Both the position numbers and the translations under genes were made by a program. From MED-G78 sp964343355 (lineage in GTDB: Bacteria; Pseudomonadota; Gammaproteobacteria; Magnimaribacterales; D2472): 39,727 nt of DNA. The stretch is taken from NCBI GenBank assembly GCA_964343355.1, contig CAYFJC010000005.1, positions 1-39,727 of the forward strand, read 5' to 3'. Every line of letters starts with the position of its first letter. Positions within the stretch are counted from its first letter, which is position 1. This document shows, one piece after another, positions 1-8,682 of this stretch. The notes beneath the pieces were generated by a model. The model was given only the letters and a program-made list of their open reading frames with translations, was not told the origin of the DNA and made no database searches.

Positions 1-662
1 TTAATTTTTTTTCTGAGCATCTTATTCCTAAAAATTTTCGCTATGTTCATCTTGGGATCCCATCAAAATGGGAGTCATCGCATTGGTTTCAAAGGTGGCA
101 AAAGGTATTGCCAAAAAGTGGGGAGATAGCCTTTTTAGATAGGTCCTGGTATACAAGAGCCATTACTGAACCTGTTATGAATTATTGTAATGAAAAGCAG
201 TATAGATCTTTCATGAACAGGGTTAATAAATGGGAAGATGATCTTGCAGAATCTGGAACAGAGATTACTAAATTTTATTTTTCATTATCGCAAGATCAAC
301 AAAAGAAGAGAATAAATGCAAGGAGAAATTCTCAGTTAAAGTATTGGAAATTATCAGAAAATGATGAACGCATTGTTACAAAATGGGATGCCTTTACTTT
401 ATATAAGGAGCAAATGTTTAATAAAACATCCACAGATACTTCGCCATGGATAGTAATTAATTCAAACAATAAAATGATTGCGAGGCTTACAGCATTAAGA
501 TTTTTACTTAATAAAACTGATTATGAAAAAAAGAAACTTTTAAAACCAGTCTCTTGGTCAAAAGATATAGCCAACTATTCAGCTAGTCTTGATGGTGTAA
601 TATTTAATAATTTAAATTATCAGCAATACATGTCGATAACTAAATATTCTGATGATACTTAA
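1..662 (+). CDS. ppk2: Polyphosphate kinase 2 family protein, 5'-truncated by the window edge
   Basis: PPK2 enzymes transfer phosphate between polyphosphate and nucleotides in the cytoplasm. The reading frame is open from base 3 to the TAA at 660-662, and the residues before the first possible internal start (TTG at 108) already match the family (HWFQRWQKVLPKSGE), so the true start and the Walker A segment lie upstream of the window. Visible family motifs are the Walker B-like LDRSWYTRA, then KFYFSLSQDQQKKR, a lid-like RRNSQLKYWKLSEND, the KWDAFTLYKEQM block, and SPWIVINSNNKMIARL. The charged tail after about LLNKTDYEKKK is less conserved. A Ppx/GppA gene follows after 5 bp, so the two probably form a polyphosphate synthesis and breakdown operon. 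The subclass (ADP- or AMP-using) cannot be fixed without the N-terminus. Confidence 0.9.
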   Translation, partial: NFFSEHLIPKNFRYVHLGIPSKWESSHWFQRWQKVLPKSGEIAFLDRSWYTRAITEPVMNYCNEKQYRSFMNRVNKWEDDLAESGTEITKFYFSLSQDQQKKRINARRNSQLKYWKLSENDERIVTKWDAFTLYKEQMFNKTSTDTSPWIVINSNNKMIARLTALRFLLNKTDYEKKKLLKPVSWSKDIANYSASLDGVIFNNLNYQQYMSITKYSDDT

Positions 663-667
663 TTAAT

Positions 668-1528
668 ATGAAAATTGCTGCGATTGATATAGGCACAAAT
701 GCTATTAAATCTAAAATATTTACAACCACCCCAACCTCTATAGAGTTTATTGAGAGTAAACGAACTCCAATGAGGCTTGGAACCGATGTATTTAAAGAAG
801 GCTGCCTATCAGATAATAAATTAAGTGCTCTTACTGATGTATTAGAAAAGTATAAAAAATATTTTGAAGATAACAAGATAGAGATGTATGAGATCGTAGC
901 AACTTCAGCATTCAGAGACACCTCTAACTCTGAGGATGCAAGGCGAATAGTTGAAAATAGTATTGAGCATCCAATAAGAATAATTTCTGGATTAGAGGAA
1001 GCAAAATTAATTAGATTTCACCCAAAAGCTCAATCTTCATCAAATAAGATATATGTGGATATTGGAGGTGGTTCAACAGAATTTTATATTCACACCAAAG
1101 ACAAGGACTATATTCAATCTTTTCAACTTGGTGCTGTAAGAAATTATTTAGGTATGGAAAATAAAGATGAGTGGCAGAGAATGTTTGATTGGTTAGCTCA
1201 ACATGAAAACAGTATGAAGCTTGTTGGAATTGGAGGAAATATTAGATCTTTTTTTAATATTTATAAAATGCAATCTATGACTGTTGAAGATTTTAATATA
1301 AAAGCAAGTGAACTATCTCAGCTTGATAAGTTTGAAAAAAAATTTAAATACAACCTAAATGAAGACAGGGTTGACGTTATCGATTCAGCTATTGATATAT
1401 ATTCTCAGATAATTAGCAGACTTTCTATATCTAAAATTAAATCGACTCGATGGGGAGTTTCTGATTCAGCGGCAGTCAAGCTCTTTCACGAGCTTTATTC
1501 TGAGAAAATTCAAATTAAAAATAACTAA
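668..1528 (+). CDS. Ppx/GppA family phosphatase (exopolyphosphatase-like), short form
   Basis: The family hydrolyses terminal phosphates of polyphosphate or the 5'-phosphate of pppGpp. The 286-residue protein has the ASKHA-fold signatures: phosphate-1 loop AIDIGTNAIKSKIF at the N-terminus, the catalytic-glutamate segment SGLEEAKLI near residue 115, and phosphate-2 loop YVDIGGGSTEF near 134. It ends after the actin-like domains and lacks the C-terminal HD-like half of E. coli Ppx (about 510 residues), as do other roughly 300-residue family members. The start ATG lies 5 bp after the ppk2 stop with no clear Shine-Dalgarno sequence, so translation may be coupled. Pairing with ppk2 favours polyphosphate over pppGpp as the substrate, but this is inference. 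It converges on gspM with only 5 bp between stops and no visible terminator. Confidence 0.88.
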   Translation: MKIAAIDIGTNAIKSKIFTTTPTSIEFIESKRTPMRLGTDVFKEGCLSDNKLSALTDVLEKYKKYFEDNKIEMYEIVATSAFRDTSNSEDARRIVENSIEHPIRIISGLEEAKLIRFHPKAQSSSNKIYVDIGGGSTEFYIHTKDKDYIQSFQLGAVRNYLGMENKDEWQRMFDWLAQHENSMKLVGIGGNIRSFFNIYKMQSMTVEDFNIKASELSQLDKFEKKFKYNLNEDRVDVIDSAIDIYSQIISRLSISKIKSTRWGVSDSAAVKLFHELYSEKIQIKNN

Positions 1529-1533
1529 TTAAA

Positions 1534-1992
1534 TCAATCAGTATTAAAAATGACTGTAAATCGCTTTATTTCATTGAGTCTTGATACTTCTATAGAGGCT
1601 GGCGTGATGCCAATAATCTTGACTGAATCTTCAATAAATAAGAGAGAGCTTTCAAGATCATTTAAAATATAAACCATCTTAACCTCTGACTCATTCTTGG
1701 TAAGAACATAATTGATTAGCTCGTAATCTTTAGCCATTATGTCTAGGGTCGCATAAGCAGTTTCCTTGTTTAGCAAAAAGCTTTTTTGTGCAAGATTAAA
1801 TGATAAGACTTCAGCCTGACTATAAACATAATCATAATCTGACTTTGCAGAGCTTAGTCTTTGAGATGAACCCTGAAGATTACTATAAAGATTAGTTCCA
1901 GAAGATAAAATAATTCCTAAAATAATAATAGATGCCAAAATAACTAATAAGCTCTTTTCTCTACTTTGAAGATTATTAAATAGTTCTTTCAT
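1534..1992 (-). CDS. gspM: Type II secretion inner-membrane protein GspM
   Basis: GspM is a small bitopic protein of the T2SS assembly platform that binds GspL. The product is 152 residues, with a short cytoplasmic N-terminus (MKELFNNLQSREKSL), one transmembrane segment at about residues 15-33, and a periplasmic region beginning with a likely helical stretch and ending in a small ferredoxin-like fold typical of GspM. Sequence similarity across the family is weak. The call rests on size, topology and its place as last gene of the gspC-M operon, directly after gspL with a 2 bp gap. No terminator is evident downstream. Confidence 0.82.
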   Translation of the reverse strand: MKELFNNLQSREKSLLVILASIIILGIILSSGTNLYSNLQGSSQRLSSAKSDYDYVYSQAEVLSFNLAQKSFLLNKETAYATLDIMAKDYELINYVLTKNESEVKMVYILNDLESSLLFIEDSVKIIGITPASIEVSRLNEIKRFTVIFNTD

Positions 1993-1994
1993 TA

Positions 1995-3161
1995 TTATTT
2001 TGTAAATCCTACAAGGATGATGCCAGAGACTTCTCCGTCATTAGTCTCTATATCTTCTTTTATTAAAATAAGATTTGCTTGAGGCATAAGATTAGTTAAA
2101 AACTTGTACTGATTACTTCCCAAGCCTGAAAGGGTTATTTGAGCCTCAGATCTATTAATGTCCATATAAAGCTTAGTAATCTCAGGTATATCAAGTCTTT
2201 TAATGCTTTCTAAACCAGAAATACTCAAATTTGAAGCCTGCTCTAGATCATATGAATTTAAGATTTCATCTATTTGCCTTCGAGGATTAACAACTCTCTT
2301 AATGTTGGGGTTAATCTTCTTAAAGAGGCTTACAGTTTCAGTCTTATACTCTTCAGCATAAGAATTATTTAAAAATGTACTAGAAATTGGATAAATAACA
2401 AGGAGGCTGATAGCCGCAATTGCAAGAGCAAGATCTAGTTTGTTTATCTGATATCTTTTTATCCAATAATCTAAGTGAAAACCACCAAGATAAAGATTGG
2501 GTAGAAGTGAATGCTGATTTATAAGATTAAGATGAAGAGATTCAATGCTTACATTCTCTATCTCGCTATCTTTAAAATTGTTAGTAAGAATCTTATTATC
2601 TACAAATATTTTAGGTAAAAAATCTTCTCTTTCCTTATTCACTAAGTTCAAATAATCCTCTAAATGCGTCGCATCTTGAGAAAAGCCCTCTCCAGAAGGA
2701 AATGAAAAAATAAATCTATCTGCAATTTGAAAAATTGAAGATTCATTTTTTAAAAATGACAGCATATGTTCAGGGTAGATATGGATTTTTGAACCTGTGG
2801 CTCTTAATTTTTTAGTTATAGATTCCAAGTAACTCTTATCAATCAATATAGCTAAGTTAAGTTTGGAATTTCTGTGAATAAATATCTCGTTTTCAGATAT
2901 ATCACTAACTATGAAATCATCCATTTCAGACAGGAGTTTGGCTCGTGTAGCCTCATCATTATCTTTTTGAGATGCATCCAGCGCAACTGACGCTATTTTT
3001 GAAGAAGGTATAAAGTAAAAAGTTTCAGAGTCTGCGCTAATATGATCAGAAATATCATCTATATTAAGTTGTTTTTTTGATTGAAAGATATTATCAACAT
3101 AATGAAAGAGCTCAATTTCAGCATGACTATTGGTTAAATTATGTAATAAATATCTATTCAT
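1995..3161 (-). CDS. gspL: Type II secretion protein GspL
   Basis: GspL links the cytoplasmic ATPase GspE to the inner-membrane platform. The 388-residue protein has a large cytoplasmic actin-like region (about 1-235), a single hydrophobic segment LDLALAIAAISLLVIYPISS around residues 238-258, and a periplasmic domain of about 130 residues ending in a ferredoxin-like fold. Length and topology are normal for the family. It sits between gspK (9 bp gap) and gspM (2 bp gap), the conserved order. Sequence conservation is low, as usual for GspL, so synteny carries much of the call. Confidence 0.85.
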   Translation of the reverse strand: MNRYLLHNLTNSHAEIELFHYVDNIFQSKKQLNIDDISDHISADSETFYFIPSSKIASVALDASQKDNDEATRAKLLSEMDDFIVSDISENEIFIHRNSKLNLAILIDKSYLESITKKLRATGSKIHIYPEHMLSFLKNESSIFQIADRFIFSFPSGEGFSQDATHLEDYLNLVNKEREDFLPKIFVDNKILTNNFKDSEIENVSIESLHLNLINQHSLLPNLYLGGFHLDYWIKRYQINKLDLALAIAAISLLVIYPISSTFLNNSYAEEYKTETVSLFKKINPNIKRVVNPRRQIDEILNSYDLEQASNLSISGLESIKRLDIPEITKLYMDINRSEAQITLSGLGSNQYKFLTNLMPQANLILIKEDIETNDGEVSGIILVGFTK

Positions 3162-3170
3162 ATCTTTTGG

Positions 3171-4145
3171 CTAAAGCCCATTGTATGTTCTAGAAACAAT
3201 ATATCCATTTCTATTATTTTCTAAATATAAAATACTTTCTGAGCTGATCTTCATATCATCACTTATTATCTCAGATTTAATGGAAAATAGATTTGATGTG
3301 AAGAAAATAGTAGCATCACTATTAGTAAAATCAACTCCTGGAAATTCAAGCATAAGCTGAGATATATCAACAAAACCTTCTTGCGGAATGCTAGCAATAA
3401 TTGCCTCAGCATCTTTAACCGTTACATTTGGTAACAAAGAGGATAAAAGCTCAGAGTCCTCCATGTTTAGAGTATTTATATTCACTTTAGAATTTCCCGA
3501 TAAAGGAATTGAGCATAAATAATTACTAACATTATCCCAATTAAACTTTCTAAAAGCAGGCAGGTTTTTCAGTTCAGATAAATCATAGAAAAGTCTTTTG
3601 CTAGTGTATTGTTGAGGGTTGTGAAGCGGACCCGTGTAAAAATAATCCTCTAAACCGCCTTGCCTAGGCTGGTTATCAATATCAATCCAATCAATCATCT
3701 GATCTATCAATGAGTCTATATCTCTTTCATCGAACTCTTTGTACATTAAATATTTTTTAAGAGCAGCCATTCCTTTTGGATTTTGAACATAATTCTTATT
3801 AGATAGGGAAACAACTGAGTTTATATTCAAACAATTTGAAGCATCTGATATTTGAGCATATAGTTGACCATTAGGTAATTCAAAATAAAAGGTATCTTTA
3901 AATAAAGGATCGTCTTTAGTTAAAGCCTGAGATCCAAATCTATTTTTTTCTTCAATTCTTTTTAAAGAAATAGATTCAATATTCTTAAATAGTTCGAAAC
4001 TATTTGATTGAAGATCTTGATATATCGATCTTTTAAAAGCTAAAAGAAAATTATTGCCAATTGACATAGCTATTGCAGATAGCACGAGAACTATTAGCAG
4101 AACAGAGATAAGGATAACGCCTCTTTCTTTATTTTTTATATACAT
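3171..4145 (-). CDS. gspK: Type II secretion minor pseudopilin GspK
   Basis: GspK is the large minor pseudopilin at the pseudopilus tip with GspI and GspJ. The 324-residue product has a prepilin leader ending in KERG, cut before VILISVLLIV. There is no glutamate at +5, which is characteristic of GspK, whereas the other pseudopilins here keep it. The long globular domain includes the family region around WIDIDNQPRQGGLEDYFYT and a helix-hairpin-like part (KVNINTLNMEDSELLSSL) typical of GspK. The gene overlaps the 3' end of gspJ by 17 bp, suggesting translational coupling. The prepilin peptidase it needs is encoded separately at 19034-19780. Confidence 0.92.
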   Translation of the reverse strand: MYIKNKERGVILISVLLIVLVLSAIAMSIGNNFLLAFKRSIYQDLQSNSFELFKNIESISLKRIEEKNRFGSQALTKDDPLFKDTFYFELPNGQLYAQISDASNCLNINSVVSLSNKNYVQNPKGMAALKKYLMYKEFDERDIDSLIDQMIDWIDIDNQPRQGGLEDYFYTGPLHNPQQYTSKRLFYDLSELKNLPAFRKFNWDNVSNYLCSIPLSGNSKVNINTLNMEDSELLSSLLPNVTVKDAEAIIASIPQEGFVDISQLMLEFPGVDFTNSDATIFFTSNLFSIKSEIISDDMKISSESILYLENNRNGYIVSRTYNGL

Positions 4146-4731
4146 AATCTATATTAGGATTAATAAACCAGTCATATTGCAAATTATTTTTAATAAAAGT
4201 TATCTTTACTAATTGTGGTATTTTTCTTTTAGTAATAATGTCGATTGGCCATAACGCGTACCACTTTGAATTAATCATATAGCTAAACTCAATATTCGTA
4301 ACTTCATCTATTAGAGTTGTCTCAAAATATTCTTCATATGAATATGGATTATCTGCAAAATACTGTCTTCTTATAAATGCATTATCTTGATATAGATATT
4401 CAACCCTTCTGACTCTTGATGTTGAAAAGGATGAATTCACTAAAGTTGTAAATACAATGGAATTTGAAGAGGCATCAGCAATAAAATTGCCCTTTAAATT
4501 ATTACCAAAATAATCTCTTATGGGAACATTTAAGATTTGGCGCATATCTCTCCTTACAATACTTGAAGCTATATTAAGTTCTTTAATATTTTGTAATTTA
4601 CTCGCTCCTTGCTCTCTAGCTTGAAGTGATGACTGTAAAAAATTTGTTGAAACAATAGCTATGATGCTAAGTATTACTATTGATACAAGTACCTCAATAA
4701 GGGTAAAGCCCTTTCTGTTATTTTTTAACAA
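4129..4731 (-). CDS. gspJ: Type II secretion minor pseudopilin GspJ
   Basis: GspJ is a minor pseudopilin forming the tip complex with GspI and GspK. The 200-residue protein starts with a short leader, then the type III signal KGFTLIEVLVSIVILSI, with cleavage after G8 and the conserved Glu at +5. The remainder is a beta-rich globular domain with the family-like segment RRVEYLYQDNAFIRRQYFA. It overlaps gspI upstream by 14 bp and gspK downstream by 17 bp, matching the canonical I-J-K order. GspH and GspI share the leader but are shorter; order and length separate them. Confidence 0.9.
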   Translation of the reverse strand: MLKNNRKGFTLIEVLVSIVILSIIAIVSTNFLQSSLQAREQGASKLQNIKELNIASSIVRRDMRQILNVPIRDYFGNNLKGNFIADASSNSIVFTTLVNSSFSTSRVRRVEYLYQDNAFIRRQYFADNPYSYEEYFETTLIDEVTNIEFSYMINSKWYALWPIDIITKRKIPQLVKITFIKNNLQYDWFINPNIDYVYKK

Positions 4732-5086
4732 GATAGCCTCTGGCTTCGTAGATATAATTTGAAGATGCTGATTTTTTGATTAGTATTGAATACTCGTAAA
4801 CATTTATTGCTGGGCCTTTTGAAATTTCTTCCCTCCATTCCCATTCAAACCCAGCCATATCAACACTCCCCTCTCTTGTTCCAGTGCCTTGAGGTATATC
4901 AATGGTATTTATTAAAGCGACTCGATTATTTCCAATCTCTCTTGCAATATGTCTATCCTCTAATTCAAATGTAGAAATCGTTGAGGTGGATATTACTTGA
5001 TAGATAGCAATCACAGATGTGCTCAAAATCAATAGCGCAATTGCAACCTCTAAAAGGCTAAAGCCTTTATTTAAGTTTTGTTTCAT
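4718..5086 (-). CDS. gspI: Type II secretion minor pseudopilin GspI
   Basis: GspI is a minor pseudopilin that nucleates the tip complex. The best start is the ATG at 5086, which gives MKQNLNKGFSLLEVAIALLI: a seven-residue basic leader, cleavage after Gly and Glu at +5. The frame stays open upstream to 5170, but that would put 28 extra residues before the leader, which is not pseudopilin-like. With this start the product is 122 residues, normal for GspI, and overlaps the end of gspH by 20 bp. The motif GFEWEWREEISKGP resembles the conserved W-x-W region of GspI. Confidence 0.9.
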   Translation of the reverse strand: MKQNLNKGFSLLEVAIALLILSTSVIAIYQVISTSTISTFELEDRHIAREIGNNRVALINTIDIPQGTGTREGSVDMAGFEWEWREEISKGPAINVYEYSILIKKSASSNYIYEARGYLVKK

Positions 5087-5588
5087 TATTGATCTTGCCA
5101 TTTTGGGAAATAGTAATTTTTTGAACATATTCATCTCTATAAATAGATAGCTCAGCACCTGAATTTTCACCTGATGGATAAAAAATAATAACTGGATAAT
5201 CTGTTATATCTGAGTCCAATTCAATCTTCTCACCATCGCTACCTTTTATAATTTTTTGATATTCAGAGATGCTATTCCAATAAGAGTCTAATGATTCTGA
5301 ATTAAATTCAGAATTTTTATTACCAGATGAATCTAATGTAAATATTTTTTGAGAGGATTTTCCAGGAAACCATCCTAAGATTTTGCTAGAAAGAATGCTC
5401 TCCTCTGAGATTAGTTGAAAATTTTTTTCAACTGACATGCCGCCTTTTATAATTCTATCTATGGATGATGTATTTATAAGGATAGCTGATGATGCAATAC
5501 CAATTATTAAAAGTACTACGAGTAATTCTAATAAGGTAAAGCCTTTGTTATTTTTATTGTAGCCAGTTGCCAATATCTGAGTTTTCAC
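5067..5588 (-). CDS. gspH: Type II secretion minor pseudopilin GspH, probable non-ATG start
   Basis: GspH is a minor pseudopilin joining the tip complex to the GspG fibre. The mature part begins at GFTLLELLVVLLIIG with the conserved Glu at +5. No ATG lies close to the leader. In-frame candidates are GTG at 5588 (leader of 16 residues; AAGG eight bases upstream) and TTG at 5573 (leader of 11 residues, weaker Shine-Dalgarno). Both lie inside the 3' end of gspG, so translation is probably coupled to it. The ATG at 5663 would add a hydrophobic stretch before the leader and is unlikely. The downstream end overlaps gspI by 20 bp. The exact start is uncertain. Confidence 0.85.
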   Translation of the reverse strand: MKTQILATGYNKNNKGFTLLELLVVLLIIGIASSAILINTSSIDRIIKGGMSVEKNFQLISEESILSSKILGWFPGKSSQKIFTLDSSGNKNSEFNSESLDSYWNSISEYQKIIKGSDGEKIELDSDITDYPVIIFYPSGENSGAELSIYRDEYVQKITISQNGKINNETKLK

Positions 5589-5991
5589 CAGTTCCGCCTT
5601 CGATACCATCAGCACCAAGAGTATAGAGGTCATAGTCTTTAGATTTCTGAGGTGGATTTTCATATATATACTCTCTTCCCCATGGATCTGTAGGTATGGA
5701 ATTTATGTAGCCATCTTCAGGGTACATAAATGGTCTTTTTAGCTCTGAATGTGGCATAACTAGTGCATCTAACCCTTGGGATGTACTTGGGTATGACATC
5801 TCATTGAACTTGTATAACTCTAAAGCTTTACCTGTTTGAGCAACATCTGCTCTAATCTTCTCTAAATTTGCTCTTTGTAGGAACGGCGACACATTCACAG
5901 CAACAATTGTTGTAAGCATTCCCAGTATGACTAGAACTACCATTAGCTCTATTAAAGTAAAACCTTTTTGTTTATTTTTCATAACTATCAT
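5554..5991 (-). CDS. gspG: Type II secretion major pseudopilin GspG
   Basis: GspG is the major subunit of the T2SS pseudopilus. The 145-residue product has leader MIVMKNKQKG, then FTLIELMVVLVILGML with Glu at +5. The C-terminus carries the family's calcium-site region: PTDPWGREYIYENP, then LYTLGADGIEGGTGENSDIGNW. The chosen ATG at 5991 overlaps the gspF stop as ATGA; an alternative ATG at 5982 gives a seven-residue leader. It is the best conserved pseudopilin in the cluster and identifies the operon as T2SS rather than type IV pilus. Confidence 0.97.
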   Translation of the reverse strand: MIVMKNKQKGFTLIELMVVLVILGMLTTIVAVNVSPFLQRANLEKIRADVAQTGKALELYKFNEMSYPSTSQGLDALVMPHSELKRPFMYPEDGYINSIPTDPWGREYIYENPPQKSKDYDLYTLGADGIEGGTGENSDIGNWLQ

Positions 5992-7184
5992 CCAAGAGTA
6001 AGAGTGTTCATTTGCATTATTGGTATTAGTATAGCGAGAACTATCAATAGAATAAATCCACCCATAAAAATTGTTATTACCGGTTCAAGAAGAGATAGTA
6101 AAACTGACCTTTTAGATTCTATTTCAGATTTCATGAAATCTGAAACTTTTTTAAACATTTTAACTAAATTACCAGATCTGTAGCCACTTGATATGAGTTG
6201 AATAAAAATATCGGGGAAGATTTTAGTTTTACTTAATGCCTGAACAAAGTCTTTACCTTCAACAACCTGTTTTCTAGCTTGATCGATAGAGCTTTTAAGA
6301 AATTTATTATTAAAAACTTTTGCTGACTCTTCCATTGCTAAATCTAGATTCATACCCGATTGAGTAAGCAGATACATAGTGCTTGAAAATCTTTCAATTT
6401 CACTATGTAAAATAAATTTACCTACCAATGGAAAAGATAATAACTTTCTATGAGCTTTAATATGATTATCAGAATTTGAGATATAGCTCCTATAAAGAAA
6501 AGTTAATCCTGTAACAATTAAAAATAATCCAATTAAGATAAAAACAATATTATTTGAAAGTGATAAGAGTATCGATGTAAGCAAAGGTAGTTCAGCTCCA
6601 GCTTTTATAAACTGCCCTACTACCTGAGGCATAACAAAGGCCAGTAATGCGATAATAACTAAGACACAAAAGCAAACCAAGATAACTGGATAAGCTAAAG
6701 CGGAAAATATCTTTTGTTTGATTAAAGCACTTTCTTCTAAATAGTCTGCAAGGTTATCAAAAATAATATCTAGATTTCCAGAACTATCTCCAGCAGTAAC
6801 CAAAGAGATATAGGTATTCGAGAATACATGAGGATATTTTTTCATTGCTTGGCCAAGCCGTTTACCTTGAATTATTTCATCCCTAAGAGAGTAAAGAATA
6901 TCTACTATTACTTCATCATTATATTGATCTGCGGTAATTTTTAAAGCTTCATCTAGAGCTGAGTCAGCGTCTAGTAAAGTTGCAATTTGTCTGGTAATTA
7001 ACACTAAGTCTTTATTCTTAATTTTAATTTTACTTGTTAAGTTTTTACTTGATTCTATGACTTCTAGAGGTGTTAAATTTAGTTCTTTTATGGCCCTTCT
7101 TGCATCTCTTTCAGAAGAAGCAGTTAAGAATCCTTTCTCCTTCTTACCAGAATTATTGAAAGCTATATAACTATAAGCTGGCAT
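5988..7184 (-). CDS. gspF: Type II secretion inner-membrane platform protein GspF
   Basis: GspF is the polytopic core of the assembly platform, contacting GspE and the growing pseudopilus. The 398-residue protein shows two homologous cytoplasmic T2SSF domains (about 70-190 and 270-390) with three membrane segments (near 165-190, 215-235 and 365-390). Motifs are TRQIATLLDADSALDEAL and the repeat-like TYISLVTAGDSSGNL and IFIQLISSGYRSGNL. The N-terminal MPAYSYIAFNNSGKKEKGFL is typical of GspF/PilC. It overlaps gspE by 14 bp and gspG by 4 bp. Confidence 0.96.
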   Translation of the reverse strand: MPAYSYIAFNNSGKKEKGFLTASSERDARRAIKELNLTPLEVIESSKNLTSKIKIKNKDLVLITRQIATLLDADSALDEALKITADQYNDEVIVDILYSLRDEIIQGKRLGQAMKKYPHVFSNTYISLVTAGDSSGNLDIIFDNLADYLEESALIKQKIFSALAYPVILVCFCVLVIIALLAFVMPQVVGQFIKAGAELPLLTSILLSLSNNIVFILIGLFLIVTGLTFLYRSYISNSDNHIKAHRKLLSFPLVGKFILHSEIERFSSTMYLLTQSGMNLDLAMEESAKVFNNKFLKSSIDQARKQVVEGKDFVQALSKTKIFPDIFIQLISSGYRSGNLVKMFKKVSDFMKSEIESKRSVLLSLLEPVITIFMGGFILLIVLAILIPIMQMNTLTLG

Positions 7185-8676
7185 CTTCTTTAAGATTGTT
7201 GAGTCTCATTATCTCTTCACAAGATGTAACGCCTTCAATAATAAGCTCCCTGCTAGCATCATCTATTGAGGGGTGATCTTTAAAAACATGTTCAATAATT
7301 TTGCTCTCAGATGCTTTTTGATGAATGAGGTCTCTTGTTGTCTGATCAACCTGAATACACTCTGCAATAGCAATCCTTCCTTGAAAACCTGAGTGTGAAC
7401 ATTCATCACAACCATTGGCTGAAAATACTTTTGATCCATCAGTTAAATCAAATAAATTGATAGCCTCATCAGAAGCATGGGTTTCCTCTTTACATGAATT
7501 GCACAATCTTCTTACCAATCTTTGAGAAATGATAGATCTTAAACTAGAGGAAAGTAAAAATGATTCAATTCCCATGTCTCTAAGCCTAGTGATAGCTCCT
7601 ACTGCACTATTTGTATGGACTGTTGAAAGGACTAAATGACCAGTTAAGCTTGATTGAATAGCAATCTGGGCAGTTTCGATATCTCTAATCTCCCCAACCA
7701 TCATTACATCAGGATCTTGTCTTAACATTGCCCTTAAGCCTTTAGCAAAGGTGTAGCCTGTCTTAGTATTTACCTGAGTTTGACCTATGCCTTTTAAAGT
7801 ATATTCAATAGGATCTTCAACTGTAAGAATATTCTGAGATGAGTCACTTAGATCTCTAAGGCCAGCATATAAGGTTGTTGTTTTACCTGACCCAGTTGGT
7901 CCGGTAAACAGAATAATACCTTCAGAGCTCTTTAGAGACTTTTTATAATTATGAAGTATTTGTTTTGGAAGTCCTAAGTCATCTATATTAATCTGTGCTG
8001 ATTGTTTATCGAGTAAACGTAAAACAATTCTTTCTCCATATGAAGATGGCAATGTAGATACTCTGACATCAACACTTTTATCTCCAAGTGATAAAGAAAC
8101 CCTTCCATCCTGGGGTAATCTTCTCTCAGATATATCTAGTCTTGAGATAATCTTTATTCTGGCAATAACCAGAGATGCTATTCTGCTGTCTTGAGATAAA
8201 ACTTCTTTTAGAATTCCATCTACTCTGAATCTAATGATTAGCTGATCTTCATATGGCTCAAAGTGAATATCAGAAGCTCTTTGTTTTATTGCTTGGCTAA
8301 TAATTCCATTAATTAATTTAATAATTGGTGCATCATTATTTCCATTTAATAAATCTTCAGTTGGTGCAATATTTCCTGCAAAGGACTCAAGATCAAAATC
8401 ATCAGATAGCTCTTCAGAGAGCGAATCAGATGAGTCTTTAGAACCAAAAGATTTAGTGAGCATTTCATTAAATTCTTCTGCAGAGCACTTATTGACGACA
8501 AAAGGTTTGTTTAAGAATCTTGATAATTCTTGATATGACTTGATATTTACAGTATTTGGAGAATAAACATTGCATTCATTATCTGAGTCAAGAGCGATAA
8601 TCATTCTATCTCGAACATAATCATAAGGAAGAATATTAGTGATAGTATCTATATCTTTTACAACTAAATCTTCCAT
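7171..8676 (-). CDS. gspE: Type II secretion ATPase GspE
   Basis: GspE is the cytoplasmic hexameric ATPase powering pseudopilus assembly. The 501-residue protein has an N-terminal domain (about 1-100) for GspL contact, then the secretion-ATPase core: Walker A GPTGSGKTTT at 259-268, Asp box TVEDPIEYT near 285, Walker B region DPDVMMVGEIRD at 321-332 and His box LSTVHTNSA near 350. The zinc-binding tetracysteine is present (C392, C395, C423, C426), as in GspE and PilB but not PilT. Length is normal. It lies 6 bp after gspD and overlaps gspF. Confidence 0.97.
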   Translation of the reverse strand: MEDLVVKDIDTITNILPYDYVRDRMIIALDSDNECNVYSPNTVNIKSYQELSRFLNKPFVVNKCSAEEFNEMLTKSFGSKDSSDSLSEELSDDFDLESFAGNIAPTEDLLNGNNDAPIIKLINGIISQAIKQRASDIHFEPYEDQLIIRFRVDGILKEVLSQDSRIASLVIARIKIISRLDISERRLPQDGRVSLSLGDKSVDVRVSTLPSSYGERIVLRLLDKQSAQINIDDLGLPKQILHNYKKSLKSSEGIILFTGPTGSGKTTTLYAGLRDLSDSSQNILTVEDPIEYTLKGIGQTQVNTKTGYTFAKGLRAMLRQDPDVMMVGEIRDIETAQIAIQSSLTGHLVLSTVHTNSAVGAITRLRDMGIESFLLSSSLRSIISQRLVRRLCNSCKEETHASDEAINLFDLTDGSKVFSANGCDECSHSGFQGRIAIAECIQVDQTTRDLIHQKASESKIIEHVFKDHPSIDDASRELIIEGVTSCEEIMRLNNLKEDASL

Positions 8677-8682
8677 ATCTTC

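Noticed and set aside
5067..5663. Long form of gspH starting at ATG 5663
   Set aside because: It would place 40-odd extra residues, including a hydrophobic run, before the pseudopilin leader and overlap gspG by over 100 bp.
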